50,010 nucleotides of DNA from Desulfarculus sp. (lineage in GTDB: Bacteria; Desulfobacterota; Desulfarculia; Desulfarculales; Desulfarculaceae): contig QZKP01000013.1 of assembly GCA_003605055.1 (NCBI GenBank), positions 1 to 50,010 on the forward strand, written 5' to 3'. This document shows positions 1-8,112 of this stretch, in pieces (within the stretch, counting starts at the first letter, position 1; every line of letters starts with the position of its first letter). The notes under the pieces are model-generated. The model saw nothing but the letters and a program-made list of their open reading frames with translations, had not been told where the DNA came from and made no database searches. The position numbers were made by a program, and so were the translations under genes.

Positions 1-17
1 GAACCAGGAGGCACAGT

Positions 18-43
18 GCCAACGGACACATCAGCCCGTTGGC
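18..43. other. Hairpin upstream of the first gene
   Basis: Positions 18-25 and 36-43 are perfect 8-bp inverted repeats around a 10-nt loop. No T-run follows on either strand, so it is not a typical intrinsic terminator. Nothing else is recognisable in bases 1-101. Confidence 0.35.
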
Positions 44-101
44 CTATGAACACAAAATGATCGCTTAACCAATTGTCCGCTGTTACTGGGCAAGATCAAA
101 G

Positions 102-452
102 ATGCCTAGGACGATGCTGCTCTGGGCGGCGATGGTTCTGCCCACCCTGCTTTTCGCCCTGCCCGCGCGCGCCGAGCTGGTGGTTCTGGGCGCGGATGTG
201 GCCGCGGACCGCTCGGCCATCATCGTGCGCCTGGCCAGGGCCGGCGGCAACCAGTATCAGGTGGAGTTCCGGGTCAACGGCCTGCCGGACTACTCGGCCA
301 AATTCATCTGTGAGATGCAACGCGCCGGGACTCGGGGGGACGAACAGAGGGCCTTGTACGCGATCAGTGATTTCATTAACAGACACAACTCGTTCGACCT
401 GGAGACCGCGCTCCTCAATAAAAGGGTATTCAAGAGGTGCCGGCAGAGATAG
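102..452 (+). CDS. Small secreted protein of unknown function
   Basis: This 116-residue protein has a clear Sec-type signal peptide: a basic start, a hydrophobic stretch at about residues 5-20 and an Ala-Arg-Ala cleavage site near residue 24. The mature part of about 90 residues has only two Cys and ends in a basic tail (KRCRQR). No family is recognised. The alternating hydrophobic pattern of the first half of the mature protein suggests a small beta-rich domain. Overlapping frames on both strands are also open here because of high GC, but only this frame begins with an export signal. No good Shine-Dalgarno precedes the ATG at 102, and the ATG at 114 is an alternative start. Its role is unknown. 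Confidence 0.6.
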   Translation: MPRTMLLWAAMVLPTLLFALPARAELVVLGADVAADRSAIIVRLARAGGNQYQVEFRVNGLPDYSAKFICEMQRAGTRGDEQRALYAISDFINRHNSFDLETALLNKRVFKRCRQR

Positions 453-568
453 CCCTGGCGGCAAGCGGCCCCCGCCCCTTTCCTCCCCGCCCATAACCTG
501 ATACCCTTCGCAGGAGCCCCGGCCCCGCTGCTATAATGCAGCCAGCCGGGGAGGGCGGGAGGTGATGC

Positions 569-1600
569 TTGAGCCCTGAGGAGCTGCACGGCCGGCTGGT
601 GGACGGCGCGCCCAGCGAGGAGGACCAGGCCCTGGAGAGCCTGCGGCCCTCGTCATTGGACGAGTACATCGGCCAGGCCGAGGCCAAGGCCAACCTCAAG
701 GTGTTCATCGAGGCCGCCCGCCAGCGGGGCGAGGCCCTGGACCACGCGCTCCTGCACGGCCACCCGGGCCTGGGCAAGACCACCCTGGCCCACATCCTGG
801 CCTCGGAGCTGGGCGTGGGCATCACCGCCACCAGCGGCCCGGTGCTGGAGCGGGCCGGCGACCTGGCCGCCATTCTCACTAACCTGGAGCCGCGCGACGT
901 CCTGTTCGTGGACGAGATACACCGCCTCAACCACGTGGTGGAGGAGGTGCTCTACCCGGCCATGGAGGACTTCCACCTGGACCTGGTGATCGGCTCCGGG
1001 CCCAGCGCGCGCACGGTCAAGCTGGACCTGCCGCCCTTCACGCTGGTGGGGGCCACCACGCGGGTGGGGCTCTTAACGCCGCCCCTGCGCGACCGCTTCG
1101 GGGTGCAGGTGCGGGTGGACTTCTACAGCGTGGCGGAGCTGGCGGCCATCGTGCTGCGCTCGGCGCGCATCCTGGGCCTGGCCATGGAGGACGCGGGCGC
1201 GGCCGAGATCGCCCGCCGCAGCCGGGCCACGCCCCGGGTGGCCAACCGCCTGCTCAAGCGGGTGCGCGACTTCGCCCAGGTGGAGGGCGGCGGCCGGGTG
1301 GACCGCGAGCTGGCCGACTACGCCCTGGCCCGCCTGGGCGTGGACGAGAGCGGCCTGGACCGCCTGGACCGCCAACTGCTCAGCACCATCGTGGAGAAGT
1401 TCGACGGCGGGCCGGTGGGCCTGGGCACCCTGGCCGCGGCCGTGAGCGAGGAGGCCCACACCATCGAGGAGGTGTACGAGCCCTACCTGATCCAGCAGGG
1501 GCTGCTCAAGCGCACCGCCTCGGGCCGGGTGGCCACGGCCCGGGCCTACGAGCACCTGGGCCTCACCCCCAGCCGCAGCGCCCAGAAGCGGCTGTTTTAG
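569..1600 (+). CDS. ruvB: Holliday junction branch-migration ATPase RuvB
   Basis: RuvB is the hexameric AAA+ motor that, with RuvA, drives branch migration of Holliday junctions in the cytoplasm. The 343-residue length is normal. Visible are the Walker A motif GHPGLGKTT (64-72), Walker B DEIH (115-118), sensor 1 GATTR (161-165), the arginine-finger segment PPLRDRFG (171-178) and the C-terminal winged-helix region that usually contacts DNA. The start is a TTG at 569 preceded by GGGAGGTGAT; the nearby ATG at 565 is in another frame and stops after four codons. ruvA and ruvC, often adjacent to ruvB, are not in this window. The family assignment is certain. Confidence 0.97.
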   Translation: MSPEELHGRLVDGAPSEEDQALESLRPSSLDEYIGQAEAKANLKVFIEAARQRGEALDHALLHGHPGLGKTTLAHILASELGVGITATSGPVLERAGDLAAILTNLEPRDVLFVDEIHRLNHVVEEVLYPAMEDFHLDLVIGSGPSARTVKLDLPPFTLVGATTRVGLLTPPLRDRFGVQVRVDFYSVAELAAIVLRSARILGLAMEDAGAAEIARRSRATPRVANRLLKRVRDFAQVEGGGRVDRELADYALARLGVDESGLDRLDRQLLSTIVEKFDGGPVGLGTLAAAVSEEAHTIEEVYEPYLIQQGLLKRTASGRVATARAYEHLGLTPSRSAQKRLF

Positions 1601-1621
1601 GCCGGCTTCGCCAGCCAGCGT

Positions 1622-1822
1622 GCCGCTGGGGGCAAAGCGGGTCGAGAGACTATCTGCCAGGGTCAAACTCTGATGCTCCCGTTGAAAACATATGGGAGCC
1701 CAAGCCTTGGGCCCGGCATACTGCGTTGCCGGCATCGCTCCAGCCTCGACGTAGTTTCAGCTACGCCTCCGGCTGTCGCTCGCCGGACGCCTTGTCTGCC
1801 GACGCCTGGCTGTGCCGGGTCC
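1622..1822. repeat. Modular intergenic repeat, copy 1
   Basis: This non-coding stretch after ruvB shares three blocks with the intergenic region at 38039-38260. Block A runs from the GGCAAAGCGG segment at 1631 to the AGCCCAAGCCTTGGGCC palindrome at 1697-1713. Block B (1716-1786) begins with 26 bases identical to the other copy. Block C (1788-1822) starts CGCCTTGTCTGCC. The order here is A-B-C, against B-A-C in the other copy. A small stem in block B (around 1750-1765) keeps its pairing with compensating changes between copies. Short open frames here, including a minus-strand one beginning MPATQYAG, are repeat artefacts. The rest of 1601-1925 shows no gene. Confidence 0.75.
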
Positions 1823-1925
1823 CGACCAAAACGCGGCAGACAGCAGGTGCTTTTTTCATGACCGAAATATTAATTAGAATGGGCAGCGATTGTGCCGCCC
1901 CAACCCTGTTGTAAGTTGACCACTC

Positions 1926-2681
1926 GTGTTGACCAGGACCTTCATTCACATCCCCACCGTGGGCCCCAAGCGCGAGCTGGCCCTGTGGCGCGCCGGCCTG
2001 CGCGACTGGCGCGACTTCCTGGCCCGGGGCGCGGAGCTGGCCCCACGCGCGGTGTTCAATCTGGGCCGCCCGGTGATCCAGCGCAGCCTGGCAGCCCTGG
2101 AGCGGCCGGGCGGCCTGGCCGAGCTGGCCGGCCTGATCCACACCAGCGAGCACTGGCGCTTCTATCCGCAATACAAACGCGTGGCGTATCTGGACATCGA
2201 GACCGGCGGCGACCCCGAGGACTTCGGCGGCATAACCGTGGTGGGCCTCTACGACGGCCGCGAGGTGCGCCAGTACGTGGCCGGCCGCGATCTGCACGAG
2301 GCAAGCCAGGCCATGGCCGGCTACGAGGTGGTGGTCACCTTCGCCGGCGCCAGCTTCGACCTGCCCGTGCTCAGGCAGGTGTTCTCGCGGCTCTTAGTGC
2401 CGCCGGTGCACATTGACCTGCGCTGGCTGCTCAGGCGGCTGGGGCTTCGCGGCGGGCTCAAGCGCATAGAGCGCAGCCTGGGCCTGGAGCGGCCCGAGCA
2501 CGTGGGGGACATGGACGGGTACATGGCGGTCATGCTCTGGCAGGAGCACCTGGCCGGCGACGAGGAGGCGCTGCGGACGCTATTGGATTACAACGCCTGC
2601 GACATCGTGAACCTGGAGCCGCTCTTAAAAATGGCGGTGGGCCAGTTAAGGGAGCGGGTGTTGGGTAGGGCGGAAATTTAG
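1926..2681 (+). CDS. YprB-like RNase H-fold exonuclease (DEDD type)
   Basis: This is a 251-residue predicted 3'-5' exonuclease of the RNase_H_2/YprB family. The N-terminal segment TFIHIPTVGPKRELALWRAG resembles the helix-hairpin-like start of these proteins. The DEDD-type metal ligands are visible: D90 and E92 in LDIETGG, D145 in ASFDLPVL, and the C-terminal motif DYNACDIVNL with Y222 and D226. Known relatives act on nucleic acids, but their substrates are poorly defined. The GTG at 1926 is used because it gives the expected family N-terminus; no clear ribosome binding site precedes it, and the TTG at 1929 is possible. It stands alone between the repeat and an AT-rich island. Confidence 0.85.
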   Translation: MLTRTFIHIPTVGPKRELALWRAGLRDWRDFLARGAELAPRAVFNLGRPVIQRSLAALERPGGLAELAGLIHTSEHWRFYPQYKRVAYLDIETGGDPEDFGGITVVGLYDGREVRQYVAGRDLHEASQAMAGYEVVVTFAGASFDLPVLRQVFSRLLVPPVHIDLRWLLRRLGLRGGLKRIERSLGLERPEHVGDMDGYMAVMLWQEHLAGDEEALRTLLDYNACDIVNLEPLLKMAVGQLRERVLGRAEI

Positions 2682-2752
2682 TGAAAAATCTTAGTTCATT
2701 ATTGGTGTTGCGATACTATTAGAGTTGATAAACGGTTTGGGGGCGTGTCGCG

Positions 2753-3586
2753 ATGGCCGAGATAAAATCGATAGAAGAAGCAGTTCCCGGCTCCATAGTT
2801 TTTTTTATGGATGCAAAAAACAGGATGCCGCCTCAAAAAAGTGGTTTTTCGCAAATCGGAATCATCCATCAAAAAGGGAAAGTGCTGTATGTTAGAAAAA
2901 CGATATGGCGACGGAAATTATTAGAAAAAGAATTATCGGAAATAAAAGGACCATTATCTATTTATAGCTTGAAGGATTTAGAAGAATCCAAAAAAATAAC
3001 CAGGTTTTTTAATATTAATATAATGAATTGCAGGATGTTCGATTTAGGGATGCGCTATATTAAGAGGGATACTACTTTTTTTGATAAACCTTTGTTGTTA
3101 CCAAAACTGAACAAGATAGTTGATCAAGATGATTTTATAAAAAAATGGAATTTATTGAAATCCAACCTAAAGCCAGTGGATCTGCTTTTAATTTATGATA
3201 CTAGTAGTATTGTTAGTTGGCTAATAAAAACGATTGATAACGGAATTTGGAGTCACGTTGCGGGATACACAGGGGATGGTACAGTATGGGAGGCCATTTC
3301 GTCCGGAGCAGTCGAAAGGCCTTTAGAGGTGTATAAAAATTCAAAGTACCATATAGGAGTTTACAGATTTCGCGAAGAACTTTCGGATCAAGAGGCCGCG
3401 GAGATAGTCAGTAAGGCTAGAGAAAGGATTGGACAGCCATACGGGTATTTAACGCTCTTGTGGATCGGATGGCTGAGATTATTTAAAAGAAATTCGTTTC
3501 TTTTCGAAGGTGAATTTGATCCATGGAAAATCACACCTAACGATTTTGTTTATTCAGGACTTTGGTGGTTGGTAGAATTTATATAA
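2753..3586 (+). CDS. Permuted NlpC/P60 (YiiX-like) family protein, predicted catalytically altered, paralogue 1
   Basis: This 277-residue protein is strikingly AT-rich next to its neighbours, which suggests transfer. The C-terminal half fits the circularly permuted papain-like fold (YiiX/LRAT-like): a strand-helix entry at about 142-160, the His motif WSHVAGYTGDG (H168), VWEA with E180, and a C-terminal PNDFVYSGL. In active members the last motif normally carries the catalytic Cys (consensus like F-x-C-S-E-L); here that place is Y267. The N-terminal 130 residues form a second conserved region shared with the next gene (PGSIVFF, SGFSQIGI, FDLG motifs). No signal peptide is seen. A pseudoenzyme or binding role is inferred; function is unknown. 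The downstream paralogue starts 12 nt after this stop. Confidence 0.65.
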   Translation: MAEIKSIEEAVPGSIVFFMDAKNRMPPQKSGFSQIGIIHQKGKVLYVRKTIWRRKLLEKELSEIKGPLSIYSLKDLEESKKITRFFNINIMNCRMFDLGMRYIKRDTTFFDKPLLLPKLNKIVDQDDFIKKWNLLKSNLKPVDLLLIYDTSSIVSWLIKTIDNGIWSHVAGYTGDGTVWEAISSGAVERPLEVYKNSKYHIGVYRFREELSDQEAAEIVSKARERIGQPYGYLTLLWIGWLRLFKRNSFLFEGEFDPWKITPNDFVYSGLWWLVEFI

Positions 3587-3597
3587 GGCGATTAATT

Positions 3598-4500
3598 ATG
3601 GCGAAATGGATTTTATCTAAAATGGAAAAAAACGAAGCAAAAAAAGCAGAACCGGAGACAATTTCAGTCAGAGACTTAAAAGATAAAATACCCTCAGGGG
3701 CTAATATTTTTTTCAACGATCCACATACCAGAAGAAAGCCAGATAGAAGTGGATTTAATCAGTATGGTATTTTTCTAAGAAATGGTAACGTCTTGTTCAA
3801 TAGGCCACGTTGGTATGGCAGAAAAGGAAAAATGTTTGAATTGCCCCCTGCTATGTTGGGTAAGGAAATTAAGGTTGCTTGTTCTCAGGATATTTCTTTT
3901 AGGAGTAAATTTTGCATCTATTTTGAAATGAATAGAGATAATTATCGTCTTTTTGATTTGGGTATTAGTAAATTAACCTCAAATGAATTTAGCTTTTTTG
4001 ATTACCCTGAAATAATGCCCAACTGGAAGGAAAAGCAGTTTGATGATAACAAAGAAAAGTGGGAAAGATTATATTCTGTTATTAAGCCTGGCGATTTGTT
4101 CACGGCTTTTGACCCACAAAGTCTAGTAAGTAGATTGATAGCATGGGTTGACGATGGTTCGTGGAGTCACTGCGGGCTTTGTTTGGGAGGTAGCCAGGTC
4201 AGCGAGGTTACGTCGAAGGGACGTATAATTAGTGATCTGGAAGATTATAGAAAAAAGAGAGTACACGTTGGTGTCTACAGGCAGTGGCCAGAACTTAATG
4301 AAGATCAAACTGCGAGGTTGATACATTTTTCCTTAAGCAAGCTAGGAGGCAAGTATAATTATATTGGTGCTTTTAAATGCGGTGTTAATACTCTTCTTGG
4401 AAGGGATAATTGGGTAAATAAAAGGGGAGATAGGTTCATAGCTCCTACACCTAATGGAATGATTTATTCTGGTCACTTTAGACTCATAGAATATATTTAG
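3598..4500 (+). CDS. Permuted NlpC/P60 (YiiX-like) family protein, predicted catalytically altered, paralogue 2
   Basis: This 300-residue protein is a paralogue of the preceding one along its full length (SGFNQYGIF, LFDLG, KPGDLF, SWSHCGL, HVGVYR motifs). The His is H191, E203 matches the other copy's E180, and the expected catalytic Cys is again Tyr, Y290 in GMIYSGHF. The same substitution in two diverged copies argues for a retained, non-hydrolytic function. The ATG at 3598 has AAGGCG seven bases upstream; a TTG at 3562 inside the previous gene would add 12 residues. Base composition is AT-rich like its partner. The pair may be translated together, and the products could act as a heteromer. 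The family link is by fold-level motifs only. Confidence 0.65.
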   Translation: MAKWILSKMEKNEAKKAEPETISVRDLKDKIPSGANIFFNDPHTRRKPDRSGFNQYGIFLRNGNVLFNRPRWYGRKGKMFELPPAMLGKEIKVACSQDISFRSKFCIYFEMNRDNYRLFDLGISKLTSNEFSFFDYPEIMPNWKEKQFDDNKEKWERLYSVIKPGDLFTAFDPQSLVSRLIAWVDDGSWSHCGLCLGGSQVSEVTSKGRIISDLEDYRKKRVHVGVYRQWPELNEDQTARLIHFSLSKLGGKYNYIGAFKCGVNTLLGRDNWVNKRGDRFIAPTPNGMIYSGHFRLIEYI

Positions 4501-4506
4501 CTTATT

Positions 4507-5484
4507 TCAATACTTCTTGCCTTTTCCCCTACTCTCCCCCCCGCTCACCGCCCACACGCAATAATGCGCATCCTTCTTCTGCCCCACGCCGATGCCGCCC
4601 TTGTCCAGGTACAGGGCCATGGCCCACTCCGGGTCGAAGCCGCTGCTGGTGGCGGACCAATACTGCTCCTGCACGCCCACGAAGGGGTGGCCCGCGGGCA
4701 GGGCCGGGTGGTGGGCCGCGGCGTCCACCAAAAGCTCCAGCTCCTGGATGCTGGGCAGCCGCCAGCCCCCTAGCCCGCCCAGGCCGCGCTGGTTCAGGGC
4801 CGCGGCCGCCTGGCCGGCCTCGAACCAGCTCATTGGCCCCGGCCCCAGGTCCGCGGCCCGGGCCCAGACCAGGCCCGTGAGGTTGTCTTGCACCACCGGG
4901 CCCTGGGCCGTGAAGCGGGGCTGGGGCCAGGGCCGGCCCAGGCGCAGCTCGCCGTCCTGGCCGCTGCCCGCGCAGGGCAGGGCCGCGCCCGCGGCGCCGT
5001 AGCACCTGATCTGCCCGCTGGCCGCCAGGGACGCGCTGCTCCCCCGCACGGGCAAAAGGAAATAGGAGCGTCCCTTGTCGCCGTAGAACAGGCGGCCGCC
5101 CTCCAGGTGCAGGTACCAGGCGTAGGCCGGGTCGCCGGCGTAGCTGGTGGCGCTCCAGTACCAGGCCAGCTCCAGGCCCACAAAGGGATGGCCCGCGGGC
5201 AGGGCCGGCCGGGCCTGGGCGTAGTCTATGAGGCTAACCAGCTCCCGGCGGTTGGGCAGCCTCCAGTCGCTGTAGCCCAGGTACACCCGCTGGTTGAGCC
5301 CAGCCACCCGCTCCAGGGCCTCGCCCCAGAAGCAGGGCTCGGCCAGGGGCGAGAGGTTTTGCAGCCAGGCCAGGCCCGTGCGCTGGTCGCGCGCCAGGCC
5401 GGCCTGCACCGTGAACCGGATCTGATGCGCCAAAGACCCCTCGTTTCCGGCCCCGCGCGGCCAAGCCCGCTTGGCAGCGGGCAA
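4507..5484 (-). CDS. DUF1566 (Lcl C-terminal domain) repeat protein
   Basis: This protein of about 325 residues is built from two copies of the DUF1566/Lcl_C domain, roughly residues 24-150 and 191-315. Each copy has an RTGLAW or LTGLVW entry, a WRLPNRREL or WRLPSIQEL motif (74-82; 241-249), AGHPFVG, a YWSATS motif (109-114; 275-280) and a final strand LLPVRG or CVWAVSGG. Such domains occur in surface or envelope proteins of many Desulfobacterota and have a C-type-lectin/formylglycine-enzyme-like fold by family annotation; no activity is known. The start is uncertain: the TTG at 5484 lacks a strong ribosome binding site and the frame stays open upstream. No signal peptide is seen with this start, so the true N-terminus may lie elsewhere. 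Confidence 0.8.
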   Translation of the reverse strand: MPAAKRAWPRGAGNEGSLAHQIRFTVQAGLARDQRTGLAWLQNLSPLAEPCFWGEALERVAGLNQRVYLGYSDWRLPNRRELVSLIDYAQARPALPAGHPFVGLELAWYWSATSYAGDPAYAWYLHLEGGRLFYGDKGRSYFLLPVRGSSASLAASGQIRCYGAAGAALPCAGSGQDGELRLGRPWPQPRFTAQGPVVQDNLTGLVWARAADLGPGPMSWFEAGQAAAALNQRGLGGLGGWRLPSIQELELLVDAAAHHPALPAGHPFVGVQEQYWSATSSGFDPEWAMALYLDKGGIGVGQKKDAHYCVWAVSGGESRGKGKKY

Positions 5485-5552
5485 AAAACTGGTACATCTG
5501 TCGCTGGCCTTATGGTAACACTCTTTTAAGGGACCACCCGCGGGAGAAGGGC

Positions 5553-6137
5553 GTGATTAAGCGCGCGGCGCAAGGCAAGCGGCTGCCAAGGGGCCTGGGG
5601 CTGACGGTCCTGGCCCTGTGCCTGGCCGCGGCCGGCTGCGGCGGCCAGGAGGCCGTGTCGGCCAAGGCCCGGGAGTTCAAGGCCGCGGCCCTGGCGCACA
5701 TCAAGCAGGCCAAGGCCCGCCTGCCCGCCCTGGAGGGGCCGGAGCTGGGCCAGAAGGTGGACCAGGTCCTGCGCCAGATGTTCCGCGAGGCCCACCAGAA
5801 GGGCGCGCCCCTGCCCTGCGCCCTGGCCGTGCTGGACCGCCAGGGCCGCGTGATCGCCGGGCGCTACCCCGACACCACGCAGCCCGAGGGCGTGGTGGCG
5901 GCCACGCCGGGCCAGAACTACTCCCGCTATCAGGGCATGCGGCAGGTGCTGCAAGAGGGCCGCACCGCGCACTTCCCCCTGTACGACTCCGGCGGCCAGC
6001 TCTACGTGATCTGCTCGCCCCTGGAGCGGGGCGGCTCGGTGCAAGGGGCCCTGTGCCTGGGCTTTGACGCCCAGGAGGTGCACGGCCGCCTGGGCGTATC
6101 CCAGAAAGAGTTCCTGGCCCTGAACTTCGAGCCCTAG
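5553..6137 (+). CDS. Lipoprotein with Cache-like sensor domain, first gene of the mla-type operon
   Basis: This 194-residue protein starts at GTG 5553, preceded by GGAGAAGG. A basic N-terminus and hydrophobic segment lead to a lipobox-like AAGC with C29, so it is probably lipidated. The mature part has the pattern of a single Cache/PDC-type domain: an N-terminal helix (30-75), then LAVLDRQGRVIAG (about 88-100), a loop, and a closing sheet with LYVICSPL and GALCLGFD. Cache domains usually bind small ligands outside the cytoplasm. The stop is 27 nt before the mlaE-like gene, so co-transcription with the lipid-transport genes is likely. A sensory or accessory role for the transporter is inferred. 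Confidence 0.65.
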   Translation: MIKRAAQGKRLPRGLGLTVLALCLAAAGCGGQEAVSAKAREFKAAALAHIKQAKARLPALEGPELGQKVDQVLRQMFREAHQKGAPLPCALAVLDRQGRVIAGRYPDTTQPEGVVAATPGQNYSRYQGMRQVLQEGRTAHFPLYDSGGQLYVICSPLERGGSVQGALCLGFDAQEVHGRLGVSQKEFLALNFEP

Positions 6138-6164
6138 GCGCCGGCCGGGGAGCTGAGGGGGCCC

Positions 6165-7307
6165 ATGCTGCACCGACGCCATCGGGATGGATACCAGATC
6201 AGCCTGCAAGGGCCGCCGGGGGGCGCGCAGACCCTGCGCCTGAGCGGCCGCCTGAACCTGCAGGCCATGGGCCATCTCTTGGCCCAGTTCAAGCGGGTGC
6301 TGGAGCCGACCCCGCCCGCCTCGCTCACCGTGGAGCTGTCCGGGGTGCAGTATCTGGACAGCGGCGGGGCCCTGGCCCTTAACCTGCTCAGCGAGCAGGC
6401 GGCCCAGCGCCAGGTGCCGCTGAAGCTGGAGGGGCTGGGCCCGCAGGGCCAGCAGATGCTGGCTCTGGTGCGGCCGGACAGGCTGGCCCCGCCAATGCCC
6501 CCGCCCACGCCCCGGCCGGGCAACTTCATCGAGAACCTGGGCGTGGGCGCCCTGCGCCTGCTGGACGACCTGGTGGAGGTGGTGGCCTTCGTGGGCTCCC
6601 TGGCCCGGGCCCTGGCCCTGGTGGCCCGGCGGCCGTCCGTCCTGCGCTGGCGGGACGTGGAGCTTTACATGGAGCGGGTGGGCGTGGACGGCCTGCCCAT
6701 CGTGGCGCTGATCAGCTTCCTGCTGGGGCTGATCATGGCCTTCATGAGCGCCATCCAGTTGAAGCACTTCGGGGCCAACATCTACGTGGCCGACCTGGTG
6801 GCGGTGGCCATGGTGCGCGAGCTGGGGCCCATCATGACCGCGGTCTTGGTGGCCGGCCGCTCGGGCTCGGCCTTCGCCGCCGAGATCGGCACCATGGTGG
6901 TCAACCAGGAGGTGGACGCGCTCAAGGTCATGGGCTTTGACATTACGGTGTTCCTGGCCATGCCCAAGATCGTGGCCGCCCTGTTGATGGTGCCCCTGCT
7001 GATCCTCTTCTCCGACCTGCTGGCCATCGTGGGCGGCATGATCATCGGGGTGACCTACCTGGACCTGACCGTGTACAGCTACGTGCAGCACACCTTGGGC
7101 GCCCTGTCCGTGGGGGCCATCACCAGCGGGGCCCTCAAGGGCGTGGTGTTCGCCTTCTTGATCGGCGGCATCGGCTGCCAGCGCGGGCTGGCGGTGGCCG
7201 GCGGGGCCGAGGGCGTGGGCCGGGCCACCACCTCGGCGGTGGTGGCGGGCATGTTCCTGATCGTGGTGGCCGACAGCATCTTCGCCATCGTGCAGTACTA
7301 CCTGTAG
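6165..7307 (+). CDS. mlaE: MlaE-type lipid ABC transporter permease with N-terminal STAS domain
   Basis: This 380-residue protein is a fusion. Residues 10-105 form a STAS (MlaB-like) domain with a conserved YLDSGGA loop at 63-69; residues 123-380 form an MlaE/YrbE permease with about five membrane segments and the family motif region ELGPIMTAVLVAGRSGSAFA. MlaE is the inner-membrane part of MCE transporters that move phospholipids between the inner and outer membranes. In E. coli the STAS protein MlaB is separate; here it is joined. The ATG at 6165 is preceded by GAGGGG. The next gene, the ATPase, begins 13 nt after the stop, within a tight operon. Confidence 0.92.
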   Translation: MLHRRHRDGYQISLQGPPGGAQTLRLSGRLNLQAMGHLLAQFKRVLEPTPPASLTVELSGVQYLDSGGALALNLLSEQAAQRQVPLKLEGLGPQGQQMLALVRPDRLAPPMPPPTPRPGNFIENLGVGALRLLDDLVEVVAFVGSLARALALVARRPSVLRWRDVELYMERVGVDGLPIVALISFLLGLIMAFMSAIQLKHFGANIYVADLVAVAMVRELGPIMTAVLVAGRSGSAFAAEIGTMVVNQEVDALKVMGFDITVFLAMPKIVAALLMVPLLILFSDLLAIVGGMIIGVTYLDLTVYSYVQHTLGALSVGAITSGALKGVVFAFLIGGIGCQRGLAVAGGAEGVGRATTSAVVAGMFLIVVADSIFAIVQYYL

Positions 7308-7319
7308 GGAGGCCAAGCC

Positions 7320-8099
7320 TTGACCCAGGCCGACGCCAGCCCCAGCCCAGCCCCGGCGCCCATCCAGGTGGAGGACGTGACCCTGGGCTACGGCCAGAAC
7401 ATCATCGTGGAGCACCTGAGCTTCAGCGTGACGCCCGGGGAGATCGTGGTCATCGCCGGGGGCAGCGGCTGCGGCAAGTCCACGGTGCTCATGGCCGTCA
7501 TCGGCCTGCTGCCGCCCCGGCAGGGGCGCATCCTGGTGCACGGCGTGGACCTGGCCCGGGCGGGCGAGAAGGAGCTGGCCCGGGTGCGCCGGAGCTTTGG
7601 GGTGCTGTTCCAGTCCGGGGCCCTGCTGGGCTCCATGACCCTGGCCGAGAACGTGGCCCTGCCCCTGGCCGACGCCGCCCACCTGGACCGCCGGACCCTG
7701 GATCTGCTGGTGCGCCTGAAGCTGGCCCTGGTGGACCTGGACGGCTTTCAGGACTACCTGCCCGCCGAGATGTCCGGGGGCATGAACAAGCGGGCCGCCC
7801 TGGCCCGGGCCCTGGCCCTGGACCCCAGCATCCTGTTCTTCGACGAGCCCTCGGCGGGCCTGGACCCGGTGACCAGCGCCGAGTTGGACCGGCTGATCCT
7901 GCGCCTGAACCAGGCCCAGGGCACCACCATGCTCATCGTCACCCACGAGCTGGACTCCATCTACGCCATCGCCCACCGGGTGGTGCTGTTGGACAAGGCC
8001 GCCAAGGGGATCATCGCCGTGGGCGACCCCCACCGATTGCGCGATGACTCCCGCGACCCCCGGGTGCAGGAGTTCTTCCACCGGCGGCCGCGGGACTGA
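7320..8099 (+). CDS. mlaF: MlaF-type lipid ABC transporter ATPase
   Basis: This 259-residue ABC ATPase energises the MlaE permease. It has the Walker A motif GGSGCGKST (47-55), Q-loop Q98 in LFQSGAL, the signature MSGGM (151-155), which is the MlaF-typical variant of LSGGQ, Walker B ILFFDEP (171-177) and the switch H209. The start is a TTG at 7320 with GGGAGG upstream; no ATG fits. The C-terminal tail ending EFFHRRPRD resembles the MlaF extension that contacts a neighbouring subunit. It lies between the permease and the MCE-domain gene. Confidence 0.93.
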   Translation: MTQADASPSPAPAPIQVEDVTLGYGQNIIVEHLSFSVTPGEIVVIAGGSGCGKSTVLMAVIGLLPPRQGRILVHGVDLARAGEKELARVRRSFGVLFQSGALLGSMTLAENVALPLADAAHLDRRTLDLLVRLKLALVDLDGFQDYLPAEMSGGMNKRAALARALALDPSILFFDEPSAGLDPVTSAELDRLILRLNQAQGTTMLIVTHELDSIYAIAHRVVLLDKAAKGIIAVGDPHRLRDDSRDPRVQEFFHRRPRD

Positions 8100-8112
8100 A
8101 AGGAAAGGGTTC

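Noticed and set aside
1673-1914. Two small plus-strand open frames of 62 codons
   Set aside because: They lie in the intergenic repeat and have no translation signals or family.
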